Notes: a model not told the origin generated them from the sequence alone. A stretch of 64,000 bases of DNA from Paramagnetospirillum magneticum AMB-1 (GCF_000009985.1 NC_007626.1:898501-962500); one strand, 5' to 3'. Positions 37,369 to 46,568 are shown, counted from the stretch's first letter. Program-made: numbers and translations.

Positions 37369-37403
37369 TTGCTCCCGGGCCTCCGGGCCTATAGGCTGGC
37401 GGC

Positions 37404-39632
37404 ATGAAAAAGCCCAAGATCGTCCCGATTCCGTCCAAGCAGGAAATTCTCGACTTCATCCGATCCCAGCCGGGAAGGGTGGGCAAGCGCGAACTGGCGC
37501 GGGCCTTCAACCTGCGGGGCTCGGACAAGATCGACCTCAAGGCCATCTTGAAGGAGCTGGAGCGGGAAGGCGTGGTGGAGCGCGGCCAGAAGCGGCGCTT
37601 CGCCAGTCCCGGCACCCTGCCCGACGTGGGCGTGGTGGAGATCATCGGCACCGACAGCGACGGCGAATTGCTGGCGCGTCCCTTGAACTACGAGGGCGAG
37701 GGCCGCCCGCCGCGCATCTTCATGGCGCCGTTCCGGGCGGGCGAGGCGGCGGTGGGCGTGGGCGACCGGGTGCTGGCCAAGCTGAAGCGAGTGCGCGGCG
37801 AGGACGTCTACGAGGCCCGCGCCATCCGCATCATCGGCGAGGCCCGTGCCCGGGTGCTGGGCGTGTTCGAGCCCAATCCCGACGGCTCGGGCCGGCTGCG
37901 CCCCACCTCGCGCAAGGAAAAGGCCGAGTATATGGTGCCCCGGGGCGAGACCGGTGACGCCAAGGCCGGCGAACTGGTGCTGGCCGACATCATGCCGGGA
38001 CGGCTTTACGGCATGCGCACCGCCTCGGTGAAGGAGCGCATGGGCCTGCTGGGCGCGCCGCGCTCGGTCAGCCTGGTGGCCATACACACCAACGACGTTC
38101 CCTTTGAATTCCCAGAGGCCGCGCTGCAGCAGGCCGCAGCCGAGGGACCGGCCCCCATGAACGAGCGCACCGATCTGCGCTCCATTCCCCTGGTGACCAT
38201 CGACGGCGAGGACGCCCGCGATTTCGACGATGCGGTGTTCGCCGAGCCCGATCCCGACCCCAAGAATCCCGGCGGCTGGCACTGCATGGTCGCCATCGCC
38301 GACGTCTCCTGGTACGTGCGGCCCGGTGATTCCCTGGACAAGGAAGCCTTCAAGCGCGGCAATTCGGTCTATTTCCCCGACCGGGTGGTGCCCATGCTGC
38401 CCGAGGAACTGTCCAACGGCTGGTGTTCCTTGAAGCCCGACGAGGACCGCCCGTGCATGGCGGTGCATTTCTGGCTGGACGCTCTCGGCAACAAGCTGCA
38501 CCATCGTTTCGTGCGCGGAATGATGCGCTCGGTGGCGCGGCTGACCTATACCCAGGTGCAGGCGGCCAAGGACGGCACTCCCGACGACAGGACCGGTCCG
38601 CTGCTGGCCCCGGTGATCGAGCCGCTGTACGGCGCCTGGGCGGCGTTGTTCCGCGAGCGCAAGGAACGCGGCGTCCTGGAACTGGACATCCCCGAGCGCA
38701 AGGTGACCATCACCCCCGAGGGCAAGGTGGAGGCCATTACCGAGCGCGAGCGCTTCGACAGCCACCGGCTGATCGAGGACTTCATGATCATGGCCAATGT
38801 CTGCGCCGCCGAGACCCTGGAGAAGGTTCACAAGCCCTGCATGTACCGCATCCATGACCTGCCCAGTCAGGAGAAGCTGGACGGATTGCGGGAATTCCTC
38901 TCCTCCATGGATCTGAAGCTGGCCAAGGGTCAGGTGCTGCGCCCCGCCCATTTCAACCGCATCCTGGAAGCGGTGGAGGGCACCGCCAATTCCCATCTGG
39001 TCAGCGAGGTGATCCTGCGCTCCCAGGCCCAGGCCCAGTACAGCCCGGAGAATATCGGCCATTTCGGCCTGGGGCTGGCGCGCTATGCCCACTTCACCTC
39101 GCCCATCCGCCGCTATGCCGACCTGCTGGTTCATCGTGCCCTGATCTCGGGGCTGCATCTGGGCGAGGGGGGGCTGCCTGCGGATGCAGTCGCAGAGTTC
39201 GCCGAATGGGGCGAGCACATTTCGGTGACGGAACGGCGCGCCGCCACCGCCGAGCGCGAGGCGGTGGACCGCTACGTCACCGCCTTCCTGGCGGACAAGG
39301 TGGGCGCCACCTTTGCCGGCAAGGTGTCGGGCGTCACCCGGTTCGGACTGTTCGTCACCCTGGACCAGACGGGGGCCGACGGGCTGGTGCCCATCTCGAC
39401 GCTCCCTGAGGATTTCTACGTCCACGACGAGGTCCACCATTGCCTGGTGGGCAAGCGCACCCGCAAGACGTTCCAACTGGGCCAGAAGCTGGACGTGGAA
39501 CTGGCCGAGGCCAATACGCTGACCGGCTCCATGGTGTTCCGCCTGGGCGGAGCCGGGGAGAGAGGCCTCCGCCCGCCGCGTCCGCCGCAATCGGGCCGGC
39601 CCAAGCGCTCGTTCCGGAGCCGGACGCGGTGA
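37404..39632 (+). CDS. rnr: Ribonuclease R
   Basis: 742 aa. A helix-turn-helix-like N-terminus (GRVGKRELARAFNLRGSDKI), cold-shock domains, the RNB catalytic domain with the Asp cluster in TIDGEDARDFDDAVF, SYSPENIGHFGL-type motif AQYSPENIGHFGLGL, and a C-terminal S1 domain (about 635-715) with a basic tail. It is a processive 3'-5' exoribonuclease that degrades structured RNA. A strong hairpin sits in its leader. The downstream acetyltransferase overlaps its stop by 4 bp (GTGA). Confidence 0.95.
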   Translation: MKKPKIVPIPSKQEILDFIRSQPGRVGKRELARAFNLRGSDKIDLKAILKELEREGVVERGQKRRFASPGTLPDVGVVEIIGTDSDGELLARPLNYEGEGRPPRIFMAPFRAGEAAVGVGDRVLAKLKRVRGEDVYEARAIRIIGEARARVLGVFEPNPDGSGRLRPTSRKEKAEYMVPRGETGDAKAGELVLADIMPGRLYGMRTASVKERMGLLGAPRSVSLVAIHTNDVPFEFPEAALQQAAAEGPAPMNERTDLRSIPLVTIDGEDARDFDDAVFAEPDPDPKNPGGWHCMVAIADVSWYVRPGDSLDKEAFKRGNSVYFPDRVVPMLPEELSNGWCSLKPDEDRPCMAVHFWLDALGNKLHHRFVRGMMRSVARLTYTQVQAAKDGTPDDRTGPLLAPVIEPLYGAWAALFRERKERGVLELDIPERKVTITPEGKVEAITERERFDSHRLIEDFMIMANVCAAETLEKVHKPCMYRIHDLPSQEKLDGLREFLSSMDLKLAKGQVLRPAHFNRILEAVEGTANSHLVSEVILRSQAQAQYSPENIGHFGLGLARYAHFTSPIRRYADLLVHRALISGLHLGEGGLPADAVAEFAEWGEHISVTERRAATAEREAVDRYVTAFLADKVGATFAGKVSGVTRFGLFVTLDQTGADGLVPISTLPEDFYVHDEVHHCLVGKRTRKTFQLGQKLDVELAEANTLTGSMVFRLGGAGERGLRPPRPPQSGRPKRSFRSRTR

Positions 39633-40312
39633 CCGCGCCGCCCCGCGAGGACATCGACGACCAGGGATACTTCCTGGAGGCGCTGGCGCGGGGCATTCGG
39701 ATCCATCACACATCGACGCTGCCCCACTTTCAGGCGGAGGCTCCGGTGGAAATCCGCTCCGGTGTCCTGGCCGAACACGCGCTGTTCCTCGGGGCCTACA
39801 GCTATATCTCCGAGGACACCCGCCTGTGGACCCCCACGACCATCGGCCGCTATTGCTCCATCGCTCCCAATTGCGACATCGGCGGCGTCGAGCATCCGAC
39901 CGACTGGGTGACGACGCATCCCTTCGCCTGGGGGCGGCTGCCCCTGGACCACTGGCCGGCCATGAGGCAGGCCCGGAAATCGCCCCACGAGTGCCTGGCC
40001 CCCGTCGCCATCGGCCATGACGTCTGGATCGGCGCCGGGGCCTTTGTCCGCAATGGGCTGAGCGTCGGCACGGGAGCGATCATCGGCGCTCGCGCGGTGG
40101 TGACCCGGGATGTGCCTCCCTATGCCATCGTCGCCGGAAATCCCGGGCGGATCATCCGGCACCGCTTTTCCCCCGAGATCATCCGCCGCCTGCTGGCCAG
40201 CCAGTGGTGGCGGCTCGACGTCACGGCGCTCGACCATTTTCCCCTGACCGACGTGGAGCGCTTCCTGGCCCGGATCGAGGGCCGGATGGCGGACGGGCTT
40301 GCCGTGCGATGA
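39629..40312 (+). CDS. Hexapeptide-repeat acetyltransferase (CatB/XAT-like)
   Basis: 227 aa from a GTG overlapping the rnr stop. Left-handed beta-helix repeats (IGRYCSIAPNCDIG; IGHDVWIGAGAFVRNGLSVGTGAIIGARAVVTRD) and the conserved ending VPPYAIVAGNPGRIIRHRF are typical of xenobiotic acetyltransferases. The EHPTDWVTTHPF loop supplies the probable catalytic His. The acceptor is unknown; sugar, nodulation-factor-type or drug acceptors are all seen in the family. Confidence 0.85.
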   Translation: MTAPPREDIDDQGYFLEALARGIRIHHTSTLPHFQAEAPVEIRSGVLAEHALFLGAYSYISEDTRLWTPTTIGRYCSIAPNCDIGGVEHPTDWVTTHPFAWGRLPLDHWPAMRQARKSPHECLAPVAIGHDVWIGAGAFVRNGLSVGTGAIIGARAVVTRDVPPYAIVAGNPGRIIRHRFSPEIIRRLLASQWWRLDVTALDHFPLTDVERFLARIEGRMADGLAVR

Positions 40313-40355
40313 AACCTCTGTACCCGGCGGCGGTCGCTTGCGCATAATCCCCCCG

Positions 40356-41930
40356 ATGAGCCGATTCACGCCCCTGGGAGCCGGGTTCGCCCTGGCCGTG
40401 TCCCTGCTGTCCCCCCCCGCCGCCGCCGGCTGGGTGGCGGGCGAGGCCGAGCGCACCATCGCCTTCGGCTTCGACGCCATCGTCGAGCGCCATCTCCAGC
40501 CGGTCACCGCCCAGACTATCGCCCTGGACGGGCTGCGCGGTCTGGCCGAGATCGATCCGCAACTGGCCGTCACCCTGGACCAGGGGCGGCTGCGCTTGTC
40601 CACCACCGAGAAGGTGGTGGTCGATTTTCCCGCCGCGTCCCCCGACGACACGGTGGGCTGGGCGCGCATCACCGTCAATGCGGCCCTGGAGGCCTCGCAG
40701 ATGTCGGAGCGGCTGCGCGACGCCGATGCCGAGCGGCTGTATCAGGCGGTGTTCGAAGGCGCCTTGGGCAAGGCCGACCTGTTCTCCCGCTATGCCGGGG
40801 CGCGGGAAGCGCGCGAGCACCGGTCCAACCGCTCGGGCTTTGGCGGCATCGGCATCAAGTTCGACCTGATCGACAGCGAGGTCCGCATCGTCGAGGTGGT
40901 CGACGATGGCCCCGCCGCCAAGCTGGGTCTGCGCGCCGGCGACATCATCACCGCCATCGACGGCGATCCGGTCCGGGGGCTGGACCGCGCCGACATTTCC
41001 AACAAGCTGCGCGGCGCCGTCGCCACCGAACTGGTGCTGGCGCTGCGGCGCGGCAGCCAGATGCTGCAATTCACGCTCCGCCGTTCGCTGATCGTCCCTC
41101 AGACGGTGAGTTCCTCGGTGGCGGGCGGCATCGCCCATTTCAAGATCACCAGCTTCAACCAGCGCACCGCCTACAGCCTGGAAAACCAGCTGAAGGACAT
41201 CCGGGACCGCCTGGGCGGCGGCCTTCAGGGCGTGGTGCTGGACCTGCGCGGCAATCCCGGCGGCCTGCTGGACAAGGCGGTGGCGGTGGTCGACCTGTTC
41301 GTGGCCGAGGGCACCATCATCTCGACCCGGGGGCGTCATCCCGCCTCGGCCAATTCCTTCGAGGCCAAGCCCGGCGACATCGGCGAGGACCTGCCCCTGG
41401 CGGTGCTGGTGGACGGGCGGTCGGCCTCGGCCGCCGAGATCGTCGCCTCCGCCTTGCAGGACGCGGGGCGGGCCGTGGTCATCGGCACCAATTCCTATGG
41501 CAAGGGCACCGTCCAGACGGTTGTGCGCCTGCCCAATGACGGCGAGATCACCCTGACCTGGTCGCGCTTTCATGCGCCGTCGGGCTATGCCCTGCATGGC
41601 CTGGGCGTGCTGCCCGTGCTGTGCACTGGCGCCGCCACCCAGACCGCCGCCCAGATGGTCGAGGCCATCGGGCGCGGCACGCTGCCGGGCAAGCCGGCCG
41701 AGACCCTGGCGGTGTGGCGCGGCACCGGCATCGACGATACCGAGCTGCGCCACCGTCTGCGCGATACCTGCCCGCCGGCCCGGCTGGGCGACAACAGGCT
41801 GGAGATGGATCTGGCCGACCGGTTGCTCTCCAACCGCGCCGCCTATGCCCGCGCCCTGGCGGCTTCGGCCCCCACCAGGGGGTTGGAGGCGCTGCAGACC
41901 CGGCCCTCGCCGGAAACCGGATCGCACTGA
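40356..41930 (+). CDS. S41-family C-terminal processing protease with PDZ domain
   Basis: 524 aa. Cleavable signal peptide (GAGFALAVSLLSPPAAAG), a helical N-terminal region, PDZ domain (about 165-255: GIGIKFDL, KLGLRAGDIITAIDG) and the S41 core with catalytic Ser358 (RSASAAEIVASAL) and Lys383 (SYGKGTVQ), the 25-residue spacing of CtpA. It probably cleaves C-termini of periplasmic proteins. The overlap with the next gene is avoided by 2 bp, so they are likely co-transcribed. Confidence 0.92.
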   Translation: MSRFTPLGAGFALAVSLLSPPAAAGWVAGEAERTIAFGFDAIVERHLQPVTAQTIALDGLRGLAEIDPQLAVTLDQGRLRLSTTEKVVVDFPAASPDDTVGWARITVNAALEASQMSERLRDADAERLYQAVFEGALGKADLFSRYAGAREAREHRSNRSGFGGIGIKFDLIDSEVRIVEVVDDGPAAKLGLRAGDIITAIDGDPVRGLDRADISNKLRGAVATELVLALRRGSQMLQFTLRRSLIVPQTVSSSVAGGIAHFKITSFNQRTAYSLENQLKDIRDRLGGGLQGVVLDLRGNPGGLLDKAVAVVDLFVAEGTIISTRGRHPASANSFEAKPGDIGEDLPLAVLVDGRSASAAEIVASALQDAGRAVVIGTNSYGKGTVQTVVRLPNDGEITLTWSRFHAPSGYALHGLGVLPVLCTGAATQTAAQMVEAIGRGTLPGKPAETLAVWRGTGIDDTELRHRLRDTCPPARLGDNRLEMDLADRLLSNRAAYARALAASAPTRGLEALQTRPSPETGSH

Positions 41931-41932
41931 TC

Positions 41933-42763
41933 ATGGTGCCGGCCGACTGGATCGGGCGGACGGAGACGGTGCACGACATGGCGTCCCATGCGCCGCTCCT
42001 CGGTCTGGCCGCCACTCTGGATCACGCCGATCCGCCGTGGGTGGCGGGCGAGGTGCCGCCCCTGGGGCACTGGCTCTATTTCCTGCCCCGTGCCCTGGAG
42101 CGCGACATCGCCGCCGACGGGCATCCCCACAAGGGCGGCTTTCTGCCGCCGGTGGAACTGCCCCGGCGCATGTGGGCGGGGGGCGAGTTCTCGTTCATGG
42201 CCCCCATCCCGGTGGGCGCCGCCATCACCCGGCGCTCGACCATCGCCGACGTGACGGAAAAGACCGGCCGCTCCGGCCCCATGGTGTTCGTCCGGGTCGA
42301 GCATGAGATCTCCACCCAGTCCGGGCCGGCGATGACCGAGGTCCACCACATTGTTTACCGCGAGGCGCCCAGGCCGGGCGAATCCTTGCCGCCGGGCGAG
42401 CCGGAACCGGCCCAGGCCGCGTGGCGGCGGAGCATGCATCCCGACATCGTGCTGCTGTTCCGCTACTCGGCGCTGACCTTCAACGGCCACCGCATTCATT
42501 ACGACCGCGAGTATTGCCGCGACGTGGAGGGCTATCCCGGCCTGATCGTCCACGGGCCGCTGATCGCCACCCTGCTGATGGACCTGTTTCTGCGCCACAA
42601 TCCGGGGGCACGGGTCACCGGCTTTACGTTCCGGGCCAGACGGCCGCTGTTCGACATCCATCCCTTCGAGGTCGCCGGACGCCCGACGCCGGGCGGCGCC
42701 GAGCTTTGGGCGGTGGATCACCAGGGCAATCTGGCCATGGGCGCGGACGTGGAGGCCGTTTAA
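41933..42763 (+). CDS. MaoC/HTD2-like acyl-CoA dehydratase (mesaconyl-C4-CoA hydratase type)
   Basis: 276 aa double-hotdog protein. N-terminal FAS1-like dehydratase half with PLGHWLYFLPRALERDIAADG and HPHKGGFLPPVELPRRMWAG; C-terminal half with LFRYSALTFNGHRIHYDREY and GYPGLIVHGPLIATLL, a MaoC-like catalytic Asp/His pair. This is the architecture of mesaconyl-C4-CoA hydratases and itaconyl-CoA hydratases. No other 3-hydroxypropionate or itaconate genes are present, so the substrate is open. Confidence 0.85.
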   Translation: MVPADWIGRTETVHDMASHAPLLGLAATLDHADPPWVAGEVPPLGHWLYFLPRALERDIAADGHPHKGGFLPPVELPRRMWAGGEFSFMAPIPVGAAITRRSTIADVTEKTGRSGPMVFVRVEHEISTQSGPAMTEVHHIVYREAPRPGESLPPGEPEPAQAAWRRSMHPDIVLLFRYSALTFNGHRIHYDREYCRDVEGYPGLIVHGPLIATLLMDLFLRHNPGARVTGFTFRARRPLFDIHPFEVAGRPTPGGAELWAVDHQGNLAMGADVEAV

Positions 42764-42773
42764 TACCAGATCC

Positions 42774-42814
42774 CCCCTCCCGCCCTCCCCCCACCAGGGG
42801 CGGGGGGAGGGGAA
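42774..42814. terminator. GC-rich hairpin between convergent genes
   Basis: C-rich arm CCCCTCCCGCCC and G-rich arm GGGGCGGGGGGAGGGG form an imperfect stem between two converging stop codons. A bidirectional terminator is plausible although no T-run is present. Confidence 0.4.
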
Positions 42815-42823
42815 GAGGATGGG

Positions 42824-43576
42824 TCAGCCGATGGTGTAGCCGCCGTCGACCACGATCTCCTGGCCCCAGATATTCTTGGCCTGATCCGAGCACAGGAAGG
42901 CGGCGGTGGCGGCGATGTCGCCGGGCTCGCCGAAGGCGCCGGGCATCAGGCGCGCCGTCACCTGGGTGGCCACCGCCTGCAACACGTCGGCCGGCAGGCC
43001 GATGCTGCCCCAGATGGGGGTGCCGATGGGGCCGGGGGCGACCGAGTTCACCCGGATGCCCTTGGGGGCCAGTTCGGCGGCCAGGGTCTGCGAGAACGAC
43101 TTCAGCGCCGCCTTGCTGGCGCTGTAGATGGCCAGGCCGGGAAAGCCGACCTGGGTCAGGAAGGTGGTGACGAACAGCACCGATCCGCCCTGGCGGATAT
43201 GGGGCAGGAAGCCGCGCACCGTCTGCACCGCGCCGGTGAAATTGACGGCGAACTGGTGGTCGATGGCCGCCGCGTCGCTCTGCTCGAACGGCACCACCTT
43301 GGCGATGCCCGCGTTGGGGATGACCATGTCGACGCCGCCAAACCGCTTCACCGTTTCGGCCACCAGCCGTTCCAGGTCGGCGGCGCAGGTGACGTCGCCG
43401 GTCACCGCCAGCACCGAATCCTCGCGGCCCTTGGCGAGGTCGGCCAGGGCGGCGGCATTGCGGGCGAAGACGGCGACCTTGGCGCCTTCGGCCAGGAAGC
43501 GCTGGGCGATGGCATGGCCGATGCCGCTGCTGGCACCGGTGACGACGGCGACTTTGCCGCTGAGGGAACTGGTCAT
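42824..43576 (-). CDS. Short-chain dehydrogenase/reductase
   Basis: 250 aa classical SDR with TGASSGIGHAIAQRF cofactor motif, NAG (PNAGIAKVV), and the Tyr-x-x-x-Lys active site YSASKAALK; the end GQEIVVDGGYTIG is complete. NAD(P)-dependent oxidation or reduction of an unknown alcohol. The ATG at 43576 is preferred over an upstream in-frame ATG because AAGGA lies about 10 nt before it. It diverges from the CBS gene across a 213-bp region containing an inverted repeat. Confidence 0.9.
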   Translation of the reverse strand: MTSSLSGKVAVVTGASSGIGHAIAQRFLAEGAKVAVFARNAAALADLAKGREDSVLAVTGDVTCAADLERLVAETVKRFGGVDMVIPNAGIAKVVPFEQSDAAAIDHQFAVNFTGAVQTVRGFLPHIRQGGSVLFVTTFLTQVGFPGLAIYSASKAALKSFSQTLAAELAPKGIRVNSVAPGPIGTPIWGSIGLPADVLQAVATQVTARLMPGAFGEPGDIAATAAFLCSDQAKNIWGQEIVVDGGYTIG

Positions 43577-43697
43577 GGTGACTATATCCTTGGACAGGGA
43601 GGGATGAGCCAAAAGCGCACGGATGGCGCCCGGACCGCTTTGAGGCCGGTCAAGCCGCCCCCTCCATTCCCGACGACGTTTGCGCTTTGTTATCGAT

Positions 43698-43723
43698 TGA
43701 GATACGGTTTATTGCCTATCTCA
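43698..43723. promoter_or_regulatory. Inverted repeat in the SDR/CBS divergent region
   Basis: Perfect 7-bp arms TGAGATA / TATCTCA with a 12-nt AT-rich spacer in a locally AT-rich stretch. Possible operator for either gene. Confidence 0.4.
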
Positions 43724-43789
43724 GGATAATCCATTCGTATCGGTCTGCTATGTCAGGCCCAGATATATCCTTGCTCTGGAAAGGGATGA

Positions 43790-44182
43790 ATGATGCGGAT
43801 CTCCGATGTCCTGGCCTATAAGGGGCAGACGATCCACACGGTGGCGCCCAGCGCCTCGTTGCGGGAGGCGGCGTCCCTGCTGCTGGAAAAGAATATCGGA
43901 GCGCTGATCTGCGCCGACCGTGCCGGGGGCATCGTCGGAATTCTGTCCGAGCGCGACATCTCCCGGGCCTTCGCCCGGCTGGGCGCCGATATGATCAGCA
44001 TGTCGGTGGGCGATGCCATGACCCGCGACGTCATTGCCTGCGCCGCCAGCGACAGCGTCGCGGAAATCCTCGACATCATGACCGAGACCCGCTGCCGCCA
44101 TATTCCGGTGGTCCAGGACGGCGAGCCGCGGGGTCTGGTTTCCATCGGCGATCTGGTCAAGGCCATCAACCGGGAGGGCTGA
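43790..44182 (+). CDS. CBS-domain pair protein
   Basis: 130 aa, two CBS domains (VAPSASLREAASLLLEKNIGA and CAASDSVAEILDIMTETRCRHIPVV), with no other domain. It resembles the CBS pair at 33639 in length and layout. GGGATGA precedes the start. Its stop codon lies within a hairpin. Its neighbour on the convergent side is a c-type cytochrome gene, which gives no direct functional link. Confidence 0.92.
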   Translation: MMRISDVLAYKGQTIHTVAPSASLREAASLLLEKNIGALICADRAGGIVGILSERDISRAFARLGADMISMSVGDAMTRDVIACAASDSVAEILDIMTETRCRHIPVVQDGEPRGLVSIGDLVKAINREG

Positions 44183-44192
44183 GCCTCCCGGT
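44169..44192. terminator. Hairpin spanning the CBS stop codon
   Basis: Perfect 9-bp arms ACCGGGAGG / CCTCCCGGT with a 6-nt loop that includes the TGA stop. It lies between convergent genes and lacks a U-tract; a weak bidirectional terminator is possible. Confidence 0.4.
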
Positions 44193-44205
44193 CTTCGGTC
44201 CAAGA

Positions 44206-45126
44206 TTACTTCTTCACGGCGACCAGGTCGGCGTCGCCCTTGTCCAGCACCAGGGTGTGCTCCAGCGAGACATAGTGGAAGCGCCGGGCGGTGTGCCCGG
44301 CATGGATGGCGAAACCCAGATTGTAGGTCTTGCCCACCTCGATGGTCTTGAACGGGGCGGAGGCGGCCAGCGGGCGGCTGAGCGTCACGCTCCAGCCGTC
44401 GCCGCTCTGGGTGGCCTCGGCGGTCACGGGCGAGGGCTTGGCCTCGGCGCGCTTGTCGAAAATGAAGCCGCCGGCCGCCACTGCCGCCGCGCCGGGCTTC
44501 AGGCGGGCCTGCCAGTATTCCATCACCTGACCGGAGGCCTGCATCTTCTCCAGTTCCGCCGCCGCCACCAGTTCGTCGCCGGCGCCCTGTCGGCCCGGCT
44601 TGGCGCGGGTGCGGTTCAGGTATTTGGTGCGCTCGCCGGCGCCCCCGGCCGGCATCTTGGCCGCGTCCTCGTGGCAGGTGCCCCAGCAGCCGGCCTGCGC
44701 CGCTTCGGGCAGCTTGCCGTCGTCGAGCATCATGGTCACCTTGGTGGCGAAGTCGGCATCCATCTTGGAATCGGGCTGGGCGCCCTCCTTGAAGTCCAGG
44801 CGGACGAGGAGCTTGCCGCCCTCCTGGGCCACCTTGACCGTGGCGGGGATGAAGGCGGGCTTGGCCGGAATGGGCGCGGGTTCATTCTTGGAGCCCGACA
44901 CCAGAGTGGCGCCCATGTCCTTTTCCTCGCCCAGATGGCACTCCTTGCAGGCCTTGCCGTTCTTGACCTTGGGCGCCCCGCCGTGCTCGCCCGACAGCAC
45001 CCATTCCAGCGACGACTGGCCGGGGTAGAACAGGACGATCTCCTTGCCCGGCACGCTGCCCCAGTCCAGGGCGAGGGCGGGGGTGGCGGCGAAAACCATC
45101 AGGGCGGTGAGCGCGGTGCGTTTCAT
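44206..45126 (-). CDS. Periplasmic multihaem c-type cytochrome, EB_dh-like haem domain
   Basis: 306 aa with a signal peptide (ALTALMVFAATPALA). One canonical haem site Cys60-Cys63-His64 (CKECH) and a second unusual CxxxCH site, Cys147 to His152 (GCWGTCH). The C-terminal beta-rich part ends HAGHTARRFHYVSLEHTLVL, resembling the ethylbenzene-dehydrogenase-like haem-binding fold. Likely a periplasmic electron carrier. It diverges from a di-haem cytochrome c across an FNR-type box, so the two are probably co-induced at low oxygen. Confidence 0.82.
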   Translation of the reverse strand: MKRTALTALMVFAATPALALDWGSVPGKEIVLFYPGQSSLEWVLSGEHGGAPKVKNGKACKECHLGEEKDMGATLVSGSKNEPAPIPAKPAFIPATVKVAQEGGKLLVRLDFKEGAQPDSKMDADFATKVTMMLDDGKLPEAAQAGCWGTCHEDAAKMPAGGAGERTKYLNRTRAKPGRQGAGDELVAAAELEKMQASGQVMEYWQARLKPGAAAVAAGGFIFDKRAEAKPSPVTAEATQSGDGWSVTLSRPLAASAPFKTIEVGKTYNLGFAIHAGHTARRFHYVSLEHTLVLDKGDADLVAVKK

Positions 45127-45181
45127 GGCGGGCTTCCTGGTTGCGGGAAGGCGACCTAACCACAGGGCGGAGGCCGGTGAC

Positions 45182-45195
45182 TTGACCTTGCTCAA
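45182..45195. promoter_or_regulatory. FNR/CRP-family binding site
   Basis: TTGA-N6-TCAA (TTGACCTTGCTCAA), in the 130-bp gap between two divergent cytochrome genes, centred about 68 bp before the cytochrome c start. It matches the half-sites of FNR/NNR/FixK regulators and suggests low-oxygen or nitrogen-oxide control. Confidence 0.65.
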
Positions 45196-45256
45196 TGCAG
45201 AGCCGGGGATGTCCACGTAACCAGTCTGAAATCTGCATGATTTTGGAGGGCGGGCC

Positions 45257-45940
45257 ATGAGGATCGGTTTGGGTGCGGCGCTGCTGATGGCCGGGCTGGT
45301 TGCCGCCGCGGCAACCGCGACGGCCCAGCAGGCGCCGATCATGATCAAGGGCGAGCCCTATGTTTACGACAAGGACAACGCCCAGGACGTCATGCGCATC
45401 TGCGCCGGCTGCCACGGCGAGCTGGGCAATGGCGGCGGCGGCGGCGCCTATCCCCGCCTGGGCGGCCTCAACGCCGACTACTTGGCCGAGCAGATGCGCA
45501 AGTTCAAGAGCCGCGAGCGCGAGAACATCCCGATGATCCCCTTCGCCGTGGATCGCGAACTGTCCGAGCGCGACGTGCTGGACGTCACCCGCTTTCTCTC
45601 CGAGGTCAAGCTGGAGACCAAGCCGCCGGCCAACATGCCCGCCGACGGCTATGCCCGGCTGCAGATCATGAAGAAGGTGCTGCAGATCCCGCGCGAGCCG
45701 GGCGACGTGGAAGCCGGCAAGACGTTCTATGCCGCCGATTGCGGCCCCTGCCACGGCAACAAGGGCCAGGGCCGCCTGAAGAAGCCGGCCATCGCGCCTC
45801 AGCACATCTCCTATTTGAAGGTCCAGGTGGACAGCTTCCTGTCGGGCAAGCGCAAGCATGACGACCTGGAGGTGATGAAGGCCAAGACCCCCGAGGAATG
45901 GAAGAACCTGTGGGCCTTCCTGTCCAGCCTGCAGGACTGA
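45257..45940 (+). CDS. Di-haem cytochrome c (c4-like)
   Basis: 227 aa. Signal peptide (LLMAGLVAAAATATAQ) and two class I cytochrome c domains with haem sites Cys49-Cys52-His53 (CAGCH) and Cys162-Cys165-His166 (CGPCH). Methionine ligands are plausible in PMIPF and the C-terminal domain. A periplasmic carrier that could feed an oxidase or reductase. GGAGGGCGGGCC lies before the ATG. Confidence 0.93.
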   Translation: MRIGLGAALLMAGLVAAAATATAQQAPIMIKGEPYVYDKDNAQDVMRICAGCHGELGNGGGGGAYPRLGGLNADYLAEQMRKFKSRERENIPMIPFAVDRELSERDVLDVTRFLSEVKLETKPPANMPADGYARLQIMKKVLQIPREPGDVEAGKTFYAADCGPCHGNKGQGRLKKPAIAPQHISYLKVQVDSFLSGKRKHDDLEVMKAKTPEEWKNLWAFLSSLQD

Positions 45941-45986
45941 CATCGCCGGACTTGCTTTCACGGGCCGGGCGGAATATCTGAAAGGC

Positions 45987-46559
45987 ATGCCTACGCAAAA
46001 GACTACCGGCTATCTCGCCGGACAGATTCTGATCGCCATGCCGCAGATGGAAGACCCGCGCTTCGCCCGCGCCATCGTCTATCTGTGCGCCCATACCGCC
46101 GACGGGGCCATGGGCATCGTCGTCAACAAGCTGTTCGGCGGCCTGACCTTCCCGGAATTGCTGGAACAGCTGGAAATTCCCGCCACTCCCGCCTGCGACG
46201 AGATCCGCGTCCATTTCGGCGGCCCGGTGGAAAGCGGGCGCGGCTTCGTGCTGCATTCGGCCGATTACCAGCACGAGAACACCATGCTCGTCGAGGGCGA
46301 CGTGGCCTTGACCGCCACCGTGGACGTGCTGCGCGCCATGGCCGACGGCACCGGCCCGCGGGAAAGCCTGCTGGCGCTGGGCTATGCCGGCTGGGGCTCG
46401 GGGCAGCTCGACATGGAAATCCGCGAGAATTCCTGGTTGACCGTGCCCGCCGATCCGGCGCTGCTGTTCAGCCGGGATCTCGAACACAAATACGAGCGCG
46501 CCATCCACAAGCTGGGCATCGACGTGGGCCTGCTGTCGGCCAGCGCCGGCCACGCCTGA
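45987..46559 (+). CDS. UPF0301 / YqgE (AlgH) family protein
   Basis: 190 aa. Family hallmarks are evident: GQILIAMPQMEDPRFARAIVYLC, GAMGIVVNKL, HFGGPVESGRGFVLHS and GYAGWGSGQLDMEI. The biochemical role is not established; Pseudomonas AlgH affects alginate synthesis. It starts 46 bp after the cytochrome gene on the same strand. Complete and of normal length. Confidence 0.95.
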   Translation: MPTQKTTGYLAGQILIAMPQMEDPRFARAIVYLCAHTADGAMGIVVNKLFGGLTFPELLEQLEIPATPACDEIRVHFGGPVESGRGFVLHSADYQHENTMLVEGDVALTATVDVLRAMADGTGPRESLLALGYAGWGSGQLDMEIRENSWLTVPADPALLFSRDLEHKYERAIHKLGIDVGLLSASAGHA

Positions 46560-46568
46560 AACAAGCCC

